A model generated the notes under the pieces. It worked only from the letters and a program-made list of their open reading frames with translations. It did not search any database and was not told the origin of the DNA. Positions 1-6,057 of a stretch of DNA of 8,027 nucleotides are shown in pieces; positions within the stretch are counted from its first letter, which is position 1; every line of letters begins with the position of its first letter. Location of the stretch: positions 1 through 8,027 of the forward strand of contig JAHINZ010000195.1 of assembly GCA_018895795.1 (NCBI GenBank). Reading direction: 5' to 3'. The position numbers and the translations under genes are program-made. Source of the stretch: Alphaproteobacteria bacterium. Its GTDB lineage: Bacteria > Pseudomonadota > Alphaproteobacteria > Caulobacterales > Caulobacteraceae.

Positions 1-1086
1 ACCCTGAAGAACCCGGCCTATGCCGCCACCCTCAAGCGGGTGGCCGCCGAGGGCCCCAGCGCCCTCTATGAAGGCCCGATCGCCCAGGCCATCGTCGACA
101 AGCTGCACGAAGGCGCCCTGCCCAGCACCATGACCCTGGGCGACCTGAAGACCTATCGCCCGCGCTCGGCCGACGCCCTGTGCCGGCCGTGGAAGGTCTA
201 TACGGTCTGCGTCCCCAACCCCTCGTCGAGCGGCCTGGCGGTGATCCAGGCGCTGATGATGCTGGAGCACACCGATATCGGCGCGCGCGGCCCCAAGGAC
301 CCGGTCGCCTGGACCCTGCTGGCCGAGGCCGAGCGGGTGATGTACGCCGACCGCGACCGCTATGTCGGCGATCCGTCGTTCGTCACCGTGCCGGTCGAGG
401 GTCTGCTGGACCCGGCCTATGTGGCCCAGCGCGCCACGCTGATCCATGATGTCGCCGGTCCGGCCCCGGCCTTCGGTTCTCCCAAGGGCGCGCCCAAGGT
501 GGGTGTGGACGCCACCCAGGAGCCGGGCGGCACCACCCATTTCGTGATCAAGGATCCAGCCGGCAATGTGGTGTCGATGACCACCACGGTCGAAAGCATC
601 TTCGGCTCGGGCCGGATGGTCGGCGGCTTCTTCCTCAACAACCAGCTGACCGACTTCTCGTTCTCGCCGACCGAGAAGGACGGCGCCCCGGCCGCCAACG
701 CCGTGGCCGGCGGCAAGCGTCCGCGCTCGTCGATGGCCCCGCTGATCGTGCTGGACAACAAGGGCCGGTTCCTGGCCGCCCTCGGCTCGCCGGGCGGCAA
801 CGCCATCCTGTCCTATAATCTCAAGGCCATGGTCGGGCTGTTCTACTGGAACCTGTCGATGCAGGACGCCGTCGCCCTGCCCAACATGGTGGCGCGCGGC
901 GACAATTTCTCCGGCGACGCCGAGCTGTTCGGCCCCGACATGGTGGCGGCGCTCAATGCGCGCGGCGTGTTGATCAAGGCGGGCCAGTACGAGGGCTCGG
1001 GCCTGCATGGCGTGATCGTCCGGGCCGGTGGGGTGCTGGAAGGCGGCGCCGATCCGCGCCGCGAGGGCGTGGCCAAGGGGCTGTAG
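1..1086 (+). CDS. ggt: Gamma-glutamyltranspeptidase, C-terminal part (5' end outside window)
   Basis: The enzyme cleaves the gamma-glutamyl bond of glutathione and related compounds and transfers the group to water or an amino acid; family members are normally exported to the periplasm. The frame is open from base 1 without a start, so the gene begins upstream; 361 codons plus a TAG stop are visible. The proenzyme cuts itself before a catalytic threonine. That residue is the first Thr of GGTTHF (codon 532-534), leaving about 177 residues of large subunit and a 184-residue small subunit, close to the usual small-subunit size. Other family marks follow in order: FFLNNQLTDFSF, RPRSSMAP and the oxyanion-site GSPGGN. 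The signal peptide and the N-terminal substrate-binding part cannot be seen. No co-oriented gene follows, so it probably ends its transcription unit here. The family call is secure; the substrate is not determinable. Confidence 0.95.
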   Translation, partial: TLKNPAYAATLKRVAAEGPSALYEGPIAQAIVDKLHEGALPSTMTLGDLKTYRPRSADALCRPWKVYTVCVPNPSSSGLAVIQALMMLEHTDIGARGPKDPVAWTLLAEAERVMYADRDRYVGDPSFVTVPVEGLLDPAYVAQRATLIHDVAGPAPAFGSPKGAPKVGVDATQEPGGTTHFVIKDPAGNVVSMTTTVESIFGSGRMVGGFFLNNQLTDFSFSPTEKDGAPAANAVAGGKRPRSSMAPLIVLDNKGRFLAALGSPGGNAILSYNLKAMVGLFYWNLSMQDAVALPNMVARGDNFSGDAELFGPDMVAALNARGVLIKAGQYEGSGLHGVIVRAGGVLEGGADPRREGVAKGL

Positions 1087-1138
1087 GGGCGCGGCTTGGC
1101 CGCTTCACGCGGATGACCGCTGAAGGGATGGGAAGGGT

Positions 1139-1209
1139 CGCGGAGCGTCCGGGCCTCGCCCGGATGAGAGTTTGATAAATACCGTTTCGACGAAGACAGA
1201 CGCTCCGCG
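1139..1209. repeat. Long inverted repeat with nested hairpin downstream of ggt
   Basis: An 11-bp perfect inverted repeat (CGCGGAGCGTC at 1139-1149, GACGCTCCGCG at 1199-1209) encloses 49 bases. Directly inside the left arm is a second hairpin, CCGGGC-CTC-GCCCGG (1149-1163). The remaining interior is AT-richer (1164-1190). It lies 53 bases after the ggt stop, so it may help end or protect the ggt transcript. It has no run of T on either side, so it is not a classical Rho-independent terminator. Confidence 0.5.
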
Positions 1210-1237
1210 CAGCCGTTATCCGATGAGCCTTCGAGAC

Positions 1238-1581
1238 GCGGGGTCTTAACCCGCTCCCGACTTCGGCCCCCGACGGGCGAGGTGTTGGCGCACCTCGGAC
1301 CGCCTGGGCGATTTCAGCCCAGGCCTGTTGCGCGCCGCCGGGCCGTCGCCGAGGGCTTGATCCTGAACCCCGATCCGAGGCGCCCGCCTTCCCTGGAGGG
1401 ACAGGCCACGCCTCGCAAACCGGGCCAACAGGGCCCCGGGCGAAAGCCGACGGAACACGTCCCGCTCGACCACCCCCGACAGCCGCAACGGTCGCCGTAC
1501 GTGCGCCCTTCCCGTGCTGTCGGGTGAGATCAGTATGCGGGCGGTTTCAGCGCCGAGGATTGGCGCGCTCATTTTATTTTT
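1238..1581 (+). ncRNA. Possible structured RNA of unknown family (gene-free, helix-rich region)
   Basis: No protein call is convincing here, but short perfect helices are dense: GCGGG/CCCGC (1238-1242/1250-1254), CGAGGTG/CACCTCG (1278-1284/1291-1297), GCCTGGGC/GCCCAGGC (1302-1309/1317-1324), CGAGGCG/CGCCTCG (1376-1382/1409-1415) enclosing GCCT-CCCT/AGGG-AGGC (1386-1406), a GGC-GAAA-GCC tetraloop (1439-1448), and CCCGACAGC/GCTGTCGGG (1475-1483/1516-1524) with an inner hairpin. A longer-range match, CCTGTTG/CAACAGG (1324-1330/1426-1432), would enclose the middle helices. The + strand is preferred because a hairpin followed by a T-rich run ends the region. I looked for the conserved motifs of RNase P RNA, tmRNA and SRP RNA and did not find them. 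In very GC-rich DNA some helices arise by chance, so confidence is low. A decayed gene is the main alternative. Confidence 0.3.
1549..1581 (+). terminator. Candidate Rho-independent terminator
   Basis: A 5-bp stem GCGCC/GGCGC (1550-1554/1562-1566) with a 7-base loop is followed after four bases by ATTTTATTTTT (1571-1581), a rare T-rich run in this GC-rich window. Read on the + strand, this resembles an intrinsic terminator. The stem is short and slightly offset from the T run, so the call is tentative. No protein gene ends just upstream, which is one reason to suspect a non-coding transcript. Confidence 0.4.
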
Positions 1582-1650
1582 AAGGCGTTGATTGGATTGA
1601 GGTTTTTATGGACCCCAAGGGGGATAAACCGCGCCCAATCCCCATACTCG

Positions 1651-1765
1651 CCCCCTACGGACCGCTGTCGCGGTCGTCTTCCCCCGGAGGGGGAAGATGA
1701 GGTTAGCGCGTTTCATCTTCCCCCTGACAAGGGGGAGGACGACCTGCGCAGCAGGTCAGGAGGGG
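1651..1765. repeat. REP-like repeat pair, locus A (main hairpins inward)
   Basis: Two copies of one unit lie in opposite orientation. The right unit (+) is a main hairpin TCCCCC-tgacaa-GGGGGA (1719-1736), then a small hairpin GACCTGC-GCA-GCAGGTC (1741-1757), then the tail GGAGGGGG (1759-1766). The left unit (-) mirrors it: tail CCCCC (1651-1655), small hairpin GACCGC-TGTC-GCGGTC (1660-1675), main hairpin TCTTCCCCC-gga-GGGGGAAGA (1677-1697). The units also pair with each other through a 12-bp stem (1689-1700/1713-1724) around the loop 1701-1712. The same unit occurs between metX and metW. It lies between the convergent ends of ggt and the minus-strand operon, a typical site for REP-like elements. 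No associated transposase is in the window. Confidence 0.75.
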
Positions 1766-1781
1766 GCCAGCGGCGTCGGCC

Positions 1782-1814
1782 GGGGAAACGCCGCCTCCGC
1801 GCCGGAGGGCGGCG
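1782..1814 (-). terminator. Probable terminator of the minus-strand operon
   Basis: On the minus strand, 17 bases after the TAA of the histidine kinase gene, an 11-bp stem with one bulged base (1789-1799 with 1803-1814, loop 1800-1802) is followed by TTTCCCC (1788-1782). The stem is strong and well placed, but the T run is only three bases, so termination may be partial or helped by the adjacent repeat hairpins. Confidence 0.45.
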
Positions 1815-1830
1815 GCTTTCGGGCGGGAAG

Positions 1831-3330
1831 TTAAGCCTCGGCGCTGTCGTCCGGCGTCGAGGCCGCCGCCTCCGCCACCGGCTCGGGAACCCCCGCCAGG
1901 CTGAGATCGAACACCGAGCCCCCCGGCCCGGTCTCGACCAGGATCAGGTCGCCGCCGTGGCCCTGGGCCAGTTCGCGGGCGATGGCCAGGCCCAGGCCCG
2001 TGCCGCCGCGCCGCACCGAGCCGACAAAGGGCTGGAACAGGTGGGCCTGGGCGCGGGCCGGTACGCCGGGGCCGTCGTCGGACAGGCGCAGGATCGACAG
2101 GCCCTCGCCGCGATGCAGCTCGACAAAGACCCGGCCCTTGCCGCCGCGATCGGGCGCGCCCTCGATGGCCTCGCGGGCGTTGCGCAGCAGATTGGTCAGG
2201 ATGCGGTGCAGCTGATCCGGATCGGCCAGCACCTGGGCGCGGGGATCGATCACGGTCTCCAGGGCCACGCCGCCGGGGGTCAGGCCGGCGTCCTCGGCGG
2301 CGCTGTCCAGGGCGGCGCGCAGCGGGATCGGACGGGCGACGGGCGCGGCCTCGTTGGACTTGCCATAGGTCATCACGTCGGTGGCCAGGGTGATGGCCCG
2401 GTCCAGGGCCCGCTCCAGGCGCGGCAGGGCCTGGGCCACCTTGGGGTCGCCCAGGGCGGCCAGGCGGTCCGAGGCCATCTGGGCGCTGGTCAGCATGTTG
2501 CGCAGGTCGTGATTGATCTTGGCCACCGCCTCGCCCAGGGCCGCCAACCGCGCCTTGGAGGCCAGGGCGGTCAGCAGGTCGGTCTGCATGCGGTCCAGCT
2601 CCAGCTCGGCCCGGCCGATCTCGTCGCGGCGCTTGGAGACCACGATGCGGGCCTCGGGATCGGCGGGATCGGCGCGGAACTGCTCCATGGCGCGGGTGAT
2701 CCGCTGCATGGGCCGCACCAGGAAGATGTTGAGGAACAGATAGACGAAGAAGCCGGCCAGGCCGGCGACGAAGATCGTCACCCCGGCCAGGCGCCAGAAA
2801 TAGCCGACCAGCTGGGCCTTCAGCGGGGCGTCGGGCAGCACCACCTCGACGAACTCGGCCTTGCGGAAGCGCGGCTCGGCCATCACCCGCACCATGCTGC
2901 CGGGCGGGCTGGTCAGGGTGAAGAACGGGGCGGCCAGCCACGAGCCGGGATTTTGCCGGCGCAGGTCGACCAGATAGGGCGTCTGCATCGGGGCCTTGGG
3001 CGGCAGGACCAGCCGGCGCGCCCCATCGACCTGAACGGCGACGGTCACCGCCCCGGCCTGGTCGAACAGCTGGCCGGCGACCGAGTCGCTGACCCGCAGC
3101 TCGGGATCGCTCTCGGCGATGGTCGAGGCCAGTTCGCCGGCCCGCACCCGGTCCAGCAGCCACTGCTCCTCATAGGCCGCCAGGGTGGGCGGCAGCACCA
3201 TCAGGCCGGCCACGGTGACGACCAGGGCGGTGAACAGCAGCAGGCGCGCCGACAGGCCGCGCGGCCACGGGAAACGCCGTGGGGCTGGCGCGGTCGGGTT
3301 GTCCGGCGGCGAGACCGTTTCGGTCATCAT
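1831..3330 (-). CDS. Membrane sensor histidine kinase (HAMP, HDLRN-type H-box)
   Basis: A 499-residue two-component sensor kinase. In order: a cytoplasmic Pro-rich N-terminus; transmembrane segment about 28-49; a periplasmic sensing region about 50-172 with no domain I recognise; a second transmembrane segment about 176-205; a HAMP linker about 206-255 (from RPMQRI through RRDEIG); a dimerisation domain with the phospho-accepting His274 in INHDLRNML; and an ATPase domain with N-box NLLRNAREA (N380, N384), G1 DDGPGVP (418-424) and GTGLGLAIA (443-451). A 20-residue acidic, Ala/Pro-rich tail follows. The H-box reads HDLRN rather than the commoner HELRT/N, a variant seen in alphaproteobacterial kinases. 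It is the last gene of the operon, starting 6 bases after the VTT gene stop; MM at the start leaves two adjacent ATGs. No response regulator is adjacent, so its partner and signal are unknown. All core kinase motifs are intact. Confidence 0.93.
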   Translation of the reverse strand: MMTETVSPPDNPTAPAPRRFPWPRGLSARLLLFTALVVTVAGLMVLPPTLAAYEEQWLLDRVRAGELASTIAESDPELRVSDSVAGQLFDQAGAVTVAVQVDGARRLVLPPKAPMQTPYLVDLRRQNPGSWLAAPFFTLTSPPGSMVRVMAEPRFRKAEFVEVVLPDAPLKAQLVGYFWRLAGVTIFVAGLAGFFVYLFLNIFLVRPMQRITRAMEQFRADPADPEARIVVSKRRDEIGRAELELDRMQTDLLTALASKARLAALGEAVAKINHDLRNMLTSAQMASDRLAALGDPKVAQALPRLERALDRAITLATDVMTYGKSNEAAPVARPIPLRAALDSAAEDAGLTPGGVALETVIDPRAQVLADPDQLHRILTNLLRNAREAIEGAPDRGGKGRVFVELHRGEGLSILRLSDDGPGVPARAQAHLFQPFVGSVRRGGTGLGLAIARELAQGHGGDLILVETGPGGSVFDLSLAGVPEPVAEAAASTPDDSAEA

Positions 3331-3336
3331 GCTGGG

Positions 3337-4074
3337 TTACTTCACGTCGGGCGTGGGAGCAACGCGCCCGCGTCGCCAAAGGCGCCACAGCGGCGGCAGA
3401 AAGGCCAGCACGCCCATGCCGATGATGGGCAGATAGATCCGCGGCGTCAGCAGGGTGTGCAGCGACACCGCCCCGCCCTGGGCGAACACATGACCCAGGC
3501 CCGCGCCGATGCCGGCATAGACGAACGAGCTGGGCAGCATGCCCAGGAACGAGGCCAGCAGGAAGGTGCGCACCGGCACGCCGACCAGTCCCGCCCCGAC
3601 ATTGACCAGCAGCAGCGGAAAGGCCGGGATCAGCCGCAGGGTCAGCAGATAGGCGAAGGCGTCCTTGCGAAACCCCGCCTCGACCGCCAGCAGCAGCCGG
3701 CTGGGCCAGCGGCGCAGGAAGTCGCCAAAGGCGGTGCGGCAGACCAGGAACACCACGGTGGAACCGCCGGTCGCCCCGGTGACCGCCGCCGCCCCGCCGC
3801 CCAGCGGGCCGAACAGGAAGCCGCCGGTCAGCGACAGGATCAGGGCGCCGGGCAGGGAGACCGAGACCGTGGCCACATAGATCGCGATATAGATGGCCAC
3901 CGCCTGCAGCGGCTGTTCGTGGGCGAAGGTCTGCAGGCCCTCGCCCCGGGCGCGCAGTTCCTCCAGCGACAGATGTCCCGCCAGACCGCTGGCGACCGCC
4001 CAGGCGAACAGCCCGACCAGAATCACGACCGGTCCGAACCGTCGCAGCAGCAACAGGGCGCGGTCCCGGGTCAT
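3337..4074 (-). CDS. VTT (TVP38/TMEM64, DedA-like) family membrane protein
   Basis: A 245-residue integral membrane protein of the VTT/SNARE-associated group, whose members are linked to lipid movement or membrane homeostasis; the precise substrate here cannot be told. Hydrophobic stretches lie near 13-33, 57-80, 82-110, 140-162, 167-192 and 213-232. Family hallmarks are SLPGALILSLTGGFLFGPLGGG (about 73-94), the following Gly/Ala-rich segment ending in FLVCRTAFGDFL, and the late motif LRLIPAFPLLLVNVGAGL (146-163) leading to FLGMLPSSFVYAGIGAGLG. The length is typical. Its ATG overlaps the pyrD stop as ATGA (4071-4074), so translation is probably coupled to pyrD; no strong separate Shine-Dalgarno sequence was noted. 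The tail (about 231-245) is Arg-rich and then polar, probably cytoplasmic. Confidence 0.88.
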   Translation of the reverse strand: MTRDRALLLLRRFGPVVILVGLFAWAVASGLAGHLSLEELRARGEGLQTFAHEQPLQAVAIYIAIYVATVSVSLPGALILSLTGGFLFGPLGGGAAAVTGATGGSTVVFLVCRTAFGDFLRRWPSRLLLAVEAGFRKDAFAYLLTLRLIPAFPLLLVNVGAGLVGVPVRTFLLASFLGMLPSSFVYAGIGAGLGHVFAQGGAVSLHTLLTPRIYLPIIGMGVLAFLPPLWRLWRRGRVAPTPDVK

Positions 4075-5129
4075 GCGGCGCCGATCGCATCCTCGACGCG
4101 GACAAAGCCGTCGGCGCGAAGCCGCGCGGCCAGGTCGCGCTTGATACGGGCCACCAGGCCCGGACCGCCATAGACCAGGGCCGAATAGAGCTGCACCGCC
4201 CGGGCCCCGGCCCGGATCTTGGCATAGGCGCCGGCCCCGTCGGCGATCCCGCCGGCCCCGATCAGGGCGACCCGACCGGCGGCGGCGGCGTGGAAGCGGG
4301 CCAGCATCGCGGTGGACGGCGCCAGCAGCGGCGCGCCCGACAGGCCGCCGGTCTCGCCGGCCAGGCTGGAGCGCAGGGTCGACGGCCGGGCGATCGTGGT
4401 GTTGCTGACGATGATCCCATCCAGGCCGCTGTTGACCACGGTCTCGACGATCGCCTCGACCTCGCCGTCCTCGAGGTCGGGCGCGACCTTCAGGAAGATC
4501 GGATAGTCGCTGGTCGAACTGGCCTTCAACAGCGCCCGCGTCTCGGCCAGCCGGCCCAGCAGGTCCTCCAGCGCCGCCTTGGTCTGCAGGGCGCGCAGAC
4601 CCGGCGTATTGGGCGAGGAGATGTTGACGGTGAAATAGTCAGGCAAGCCCCACAGGCGCGTCAGGCCGGTGACATAGTCCTGGACGCGGTCGGTCGCGTC
4701 CTTGTTGGCGCCGATATTGGCCCCGACGAAGCCGTGGCGGCCCGAGCGCTTGGCCAGCCGATCGGCGAAGGCCTCGAGGCCTTGATTATTGAAGCCCATG
4801 CGGTTGATCACCGCCTGGTCCTGGGTGAGACGGAACAGACGCGGGCGCGGATTGCCGGCCTGCGGCAGCGGCGTGACGGTGCCGGCCTCCACAAAGCCAA
4901 AGCCCGCGGCCAGCATGGCGTCGGGAACCTCGGCGTTCTTGTCGAAACCGGCGGCCAGACCCACGCAGCTGCTCAGATGCAGTCCGGCCAGGGTCACCTC
5001 CAACAGCGGATCGCCCAGCGCGTCGTCGCGGGGTCCCAGCCCCGCCTTCAGCCCCAGGACCGCCAGGCCGTGGGCGTCTTCCGGATCGAGGACATGCAGG
5101 GCGCGGGCGGCGAGATCGTGCAGGCTCAT
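4071..5129 (-). CDS. pyrD: Dihydroorotate dehydrogenase (quinone), class 2
   Basis: Oxidises dihydroorotate to orotate in pyrimidine synthesis, passing electrons through FMN to membrane quinone. The 352-residue length and an N-terminal helical extension (about 1-40) indicate the membrane-associated class 2 enzyme. Visible sites: AAGFDKNAE with FMN-contacting Lys64; NRMGFNNQG (109-117); GANIGANK (136-143); VNISSPNTPGLR (168-179) with Ser172 at the class 2 catalytic-base position; KVAPDL (214-219); SNTT (242-245); GGLSGAPL (261-268); the phosphate-binding GAGGI (291-295); and ALVYGGPGL near the end. The frame is open much further upstream, but that part is antisense-like sequence inside neighbouring genes. 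MSLHDLAARALH is the natural start, and its ATG overlaps the preceding stop as ATGA (5126-5129). Nothing essential is missing. Confidence 0.97.
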   Translation of the reverse strand: MSLHDLAARALHVLDPEDAHGLAVLGLKAGLGPRDDALGDPLLEVTLAGLHLSSCVGLAAGFDKNAEVPDAMLAAGFGFVEAGTVTPLPQAGNPRPRLFRLTQDQAVINRMGFNNQGLEAFADRLAKRSGRHGFVGANIGANKDATDRVQDYVTGLTRLWGLPDYFTVNISSPNTPGLRALQTKAALEDLLGRLAETRALLKASSTSDYPIFLKVAPDLEDGEVEAIVETVVNSGLDGIIVSNTTIARPSTLRSSLAGETGGLSGAPLLAPSTAMLARFHAAAAGRVALIGAGGIADGAGAYAKIRAGARAVQLYSALVYGGPGLVARIKRDLAARLRADGFVRVEDAIGAA

Positions 5130-5470
5130 GCGGACAGAACGCCCAACTGGGGAACGCCGTCCGCGTCGAGCTCGAGATCCCGGCAGGTCAGGACCTCGCT
5201 CGGCAGCAGGGGGCGATAGAGATGCGGAAACAGCGCCCCGCCGCGCGAGGCTTCCCATTTCAGCGCCTCGCCCAGGGCGTCGGCCTCGACGCCCAGCAGG
5301 ACCAGGTCGGCCTGGCCGGCGAACCACTTGGCGGCCGTCTCCTGGGCCTGGTCGGCGCCGGACAGATGGATGAAGCCATCCGCGACATCGACGGCCGAAC
5401 CGTCGAAGCGGCCCGCAGCCTGGGCGGCGCGCCATTCGGCGCGGGACAGGATCTTGTAGATCAGGGTCAT
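5126..5470 (-). CDS. DUF952 family protein
   Basis: A 114-residue soluble protein of a conserved family without a firmly assigned biochemical role. The family signatures are clear: an N-terminal IYKILSRAEW, DGFIHLSGADQAQETAAKWF (31-50), and LKWEASRGGALFPHLYRPL (70-88). Conserved polar residues in these blocks (His35, Glu73, Arg76, His83, Tyr85) look like a binding or active site, but I cannot name a reaction. The start at 5470 is fixed by the ATGA overlap with the upstream phosphatase gene, and its stop overlaps the pyrD start the same way, so its production is tied to both. From memory, DUF952 genes often sit next to pyrD in alphaproteobacteria; this would suggest a link to nucleotide metabolism, but it is recollection and not shown here. 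Confidence 0.88.
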   Translation of the reverse strand: MTLIYKILSRAEWRAAQAAGRFDGSAVDVADGFIHLSGADQAQETAAKWFAGQADLVLLGVEADALGEALKWEASRGGALFPHLYRPLLPSEVLTCRDLELDADGVPQLGVLSA

Positions 5471-5979
5471 TCGCCGCCGTTTCCGCCATGCTCGGCGACA
5501 TAGAACAGATGCTCCAGCACCGGCGGCCCGCCCGCGCCGAACGCGAACACCACGGTCGTGGCGGTGGGGAACCGGTTGCGGATCTTGTTGAACGCCAAGG
5601 GCTCCGGCCCGCCCTGGATGGCCAGGCCCAGGGCCAGCTCGTGCAGGCCCGGATTGTGGCCGATGACCATCACGGTTCCGGCCCCCTCGCCCTCGTCTTC
5701 CAGCGCCGTCATCACGTCCTCGGGTTCGGCGTGATACAGATCGCGGCGAAACGCGACCCTGGCCTTGGGAAAGGCGGCCGAGACGGCGGCGAAGGTTTCG
5801 CGGGTCCGGCGGGCGCTGGACACCAGGACCAGCTCGGGCGCGGCGCCCTTGGCCGCCAGCAGTCGCCCCATCAGGGTCGAGTCGTCGCGGCCCCGCGGCG
5901 TCAAGCCGCGTTCGAAATCGCCGCCCGTGGCGGCTTGCCGTTCGGCTTGGCCGTGGCGCATGAGGATCAGACGGTCCAT
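5467..5979 (-). CDS. sixA: SixA-type phosphohistidine phosphatase (histidine phosphatase superfamily)
   Basis: A 170-residue single-domain protein of the RHG histidine phosphatase superfamily, closest in size and motifs to SixA, which removes phosphate from phosphohistidine on signalling or PTS proteins. MRHGQAE places the nucleophile His9 and Arg8 at the N-terminus; LTPRGRDD (26-33), VSSARRTRET with Arg57, and GHNPGLHELA with the second histidine His108 complete the pocket. I chose the ATG at 5979 because GGAG sits six bases upstream of it and MDRLILMRHGQ is the usual start; an ATG at 5991 would add four residues with poorer spacing. It is the first gene of the operon and faces metX across 78 bases. 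The target cannot be inferred; the histidine kinase at the end of the same operon is one candidate but no evidence ties them. A general SixA-like phosphatase is certain, exact SixA orthology less so. Confidence 0.85.
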   Translation of the reverse strand: MDRLILMRHGQAERQAATGGDFERGLTPRGRDDSTLMGRLLAAKGAAPELVLVSSARRTRETFAAVSAAFPKARVAFRRDLYHAEPEDVMTALEDEGEGAGTVMVIGHNPGLHELALGLAIQGGPEPLAFNKIRNRFPTATTVVFAFGAGGPPVLEHLFYVAEHGGNGGE

Positions 5980-6057
5980 GGGCAACTCCATAGCCTTCAG
6001 CGAGCCCCGCCGGAAGCGCGCGGTTGACACCTTCTTCGTCAAGCGGTCCAAGGCGGC
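5980..6057. promoter_or_regulatory. Divergent promoter region between the phosphatase operon and metX
   Basis: All signals for starting both the minus-strand operon and metX-metW must lie in or near these 78 bases. They contain TTGAC-N9-GTCAA (6024-6028/6038-6042). The + strand reads TTGACA (6024-6029) and the minus strand reads TTGACG (6042-6037), both good -35 hexamers, facing each other and overlapping. No clear -10 was found at standard spacing for either direction. A +1 set by the plus -35 would fall almost on the metX ATG, allowing a leaderless message. There is no room for a SAM riboswitch and none was seen. Confidence 0.4.

Noticed and set aside
1164..1176. AGAGTTTGAT, identical to the start of 16S rRNA
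   Set aside because: Only ten bases match; the following sequence is unrelated to rRNA.
1180..1215. TTTCGACGAAGACAG, resembling the 5' end of tmRNA
   Set aside because: No tag-peptide codons, no T-arm and no acceptor partner were found, either in one-piece or permuted order.
1246..1572. A 108-codon open frame on the minus strand (beginning MSAPILGAET) and an 81-codon frame opposite it (1282-1527, +)
   Set aside because: Neither matches a family I know, no ribosome site precedes the minus-strand ATG, and third-position GC of the minus frame is lower by rough count than expected for genes in this window. A small or decayed gene cannot be fully excluded.
1588..4173. An 861-codon open frame on the + strand
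   Set aside because: It starts in the intergenic repeat and runs antisense to the histidine kinase and VTT genes. The translation is dominated by Gln, Gly, Arg and His, as expected when high-GC coding DNA is read on the wrong strand, while the minus strand shows intact kinase and VTT motifs.
4290..5219. A 309-codon open frame on the + strand over pyrD
   Set aside because: Antisense to a complete dihydroorotate dehydrogenase with every catalytic motif; composition is of the antisense type.
5130..5501. N-terminal extension of pyrD of 124 residues in the same frame
   Set aside because: The extra part overlaps the DUF952 gene in another frame and has Arg/Gly/Pro-rich sequence; the ATG at 5129 gives the normal class 2 length and an ATGA junction.
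5980..6057. SAM riboswitch upstream of metX
   Set aside because: The gap to the divergent gene is only 78 bases, and none of the conserved SAM-I, SAM-II or SAM-V style pseudoknot or hairpin elements could be recognised.
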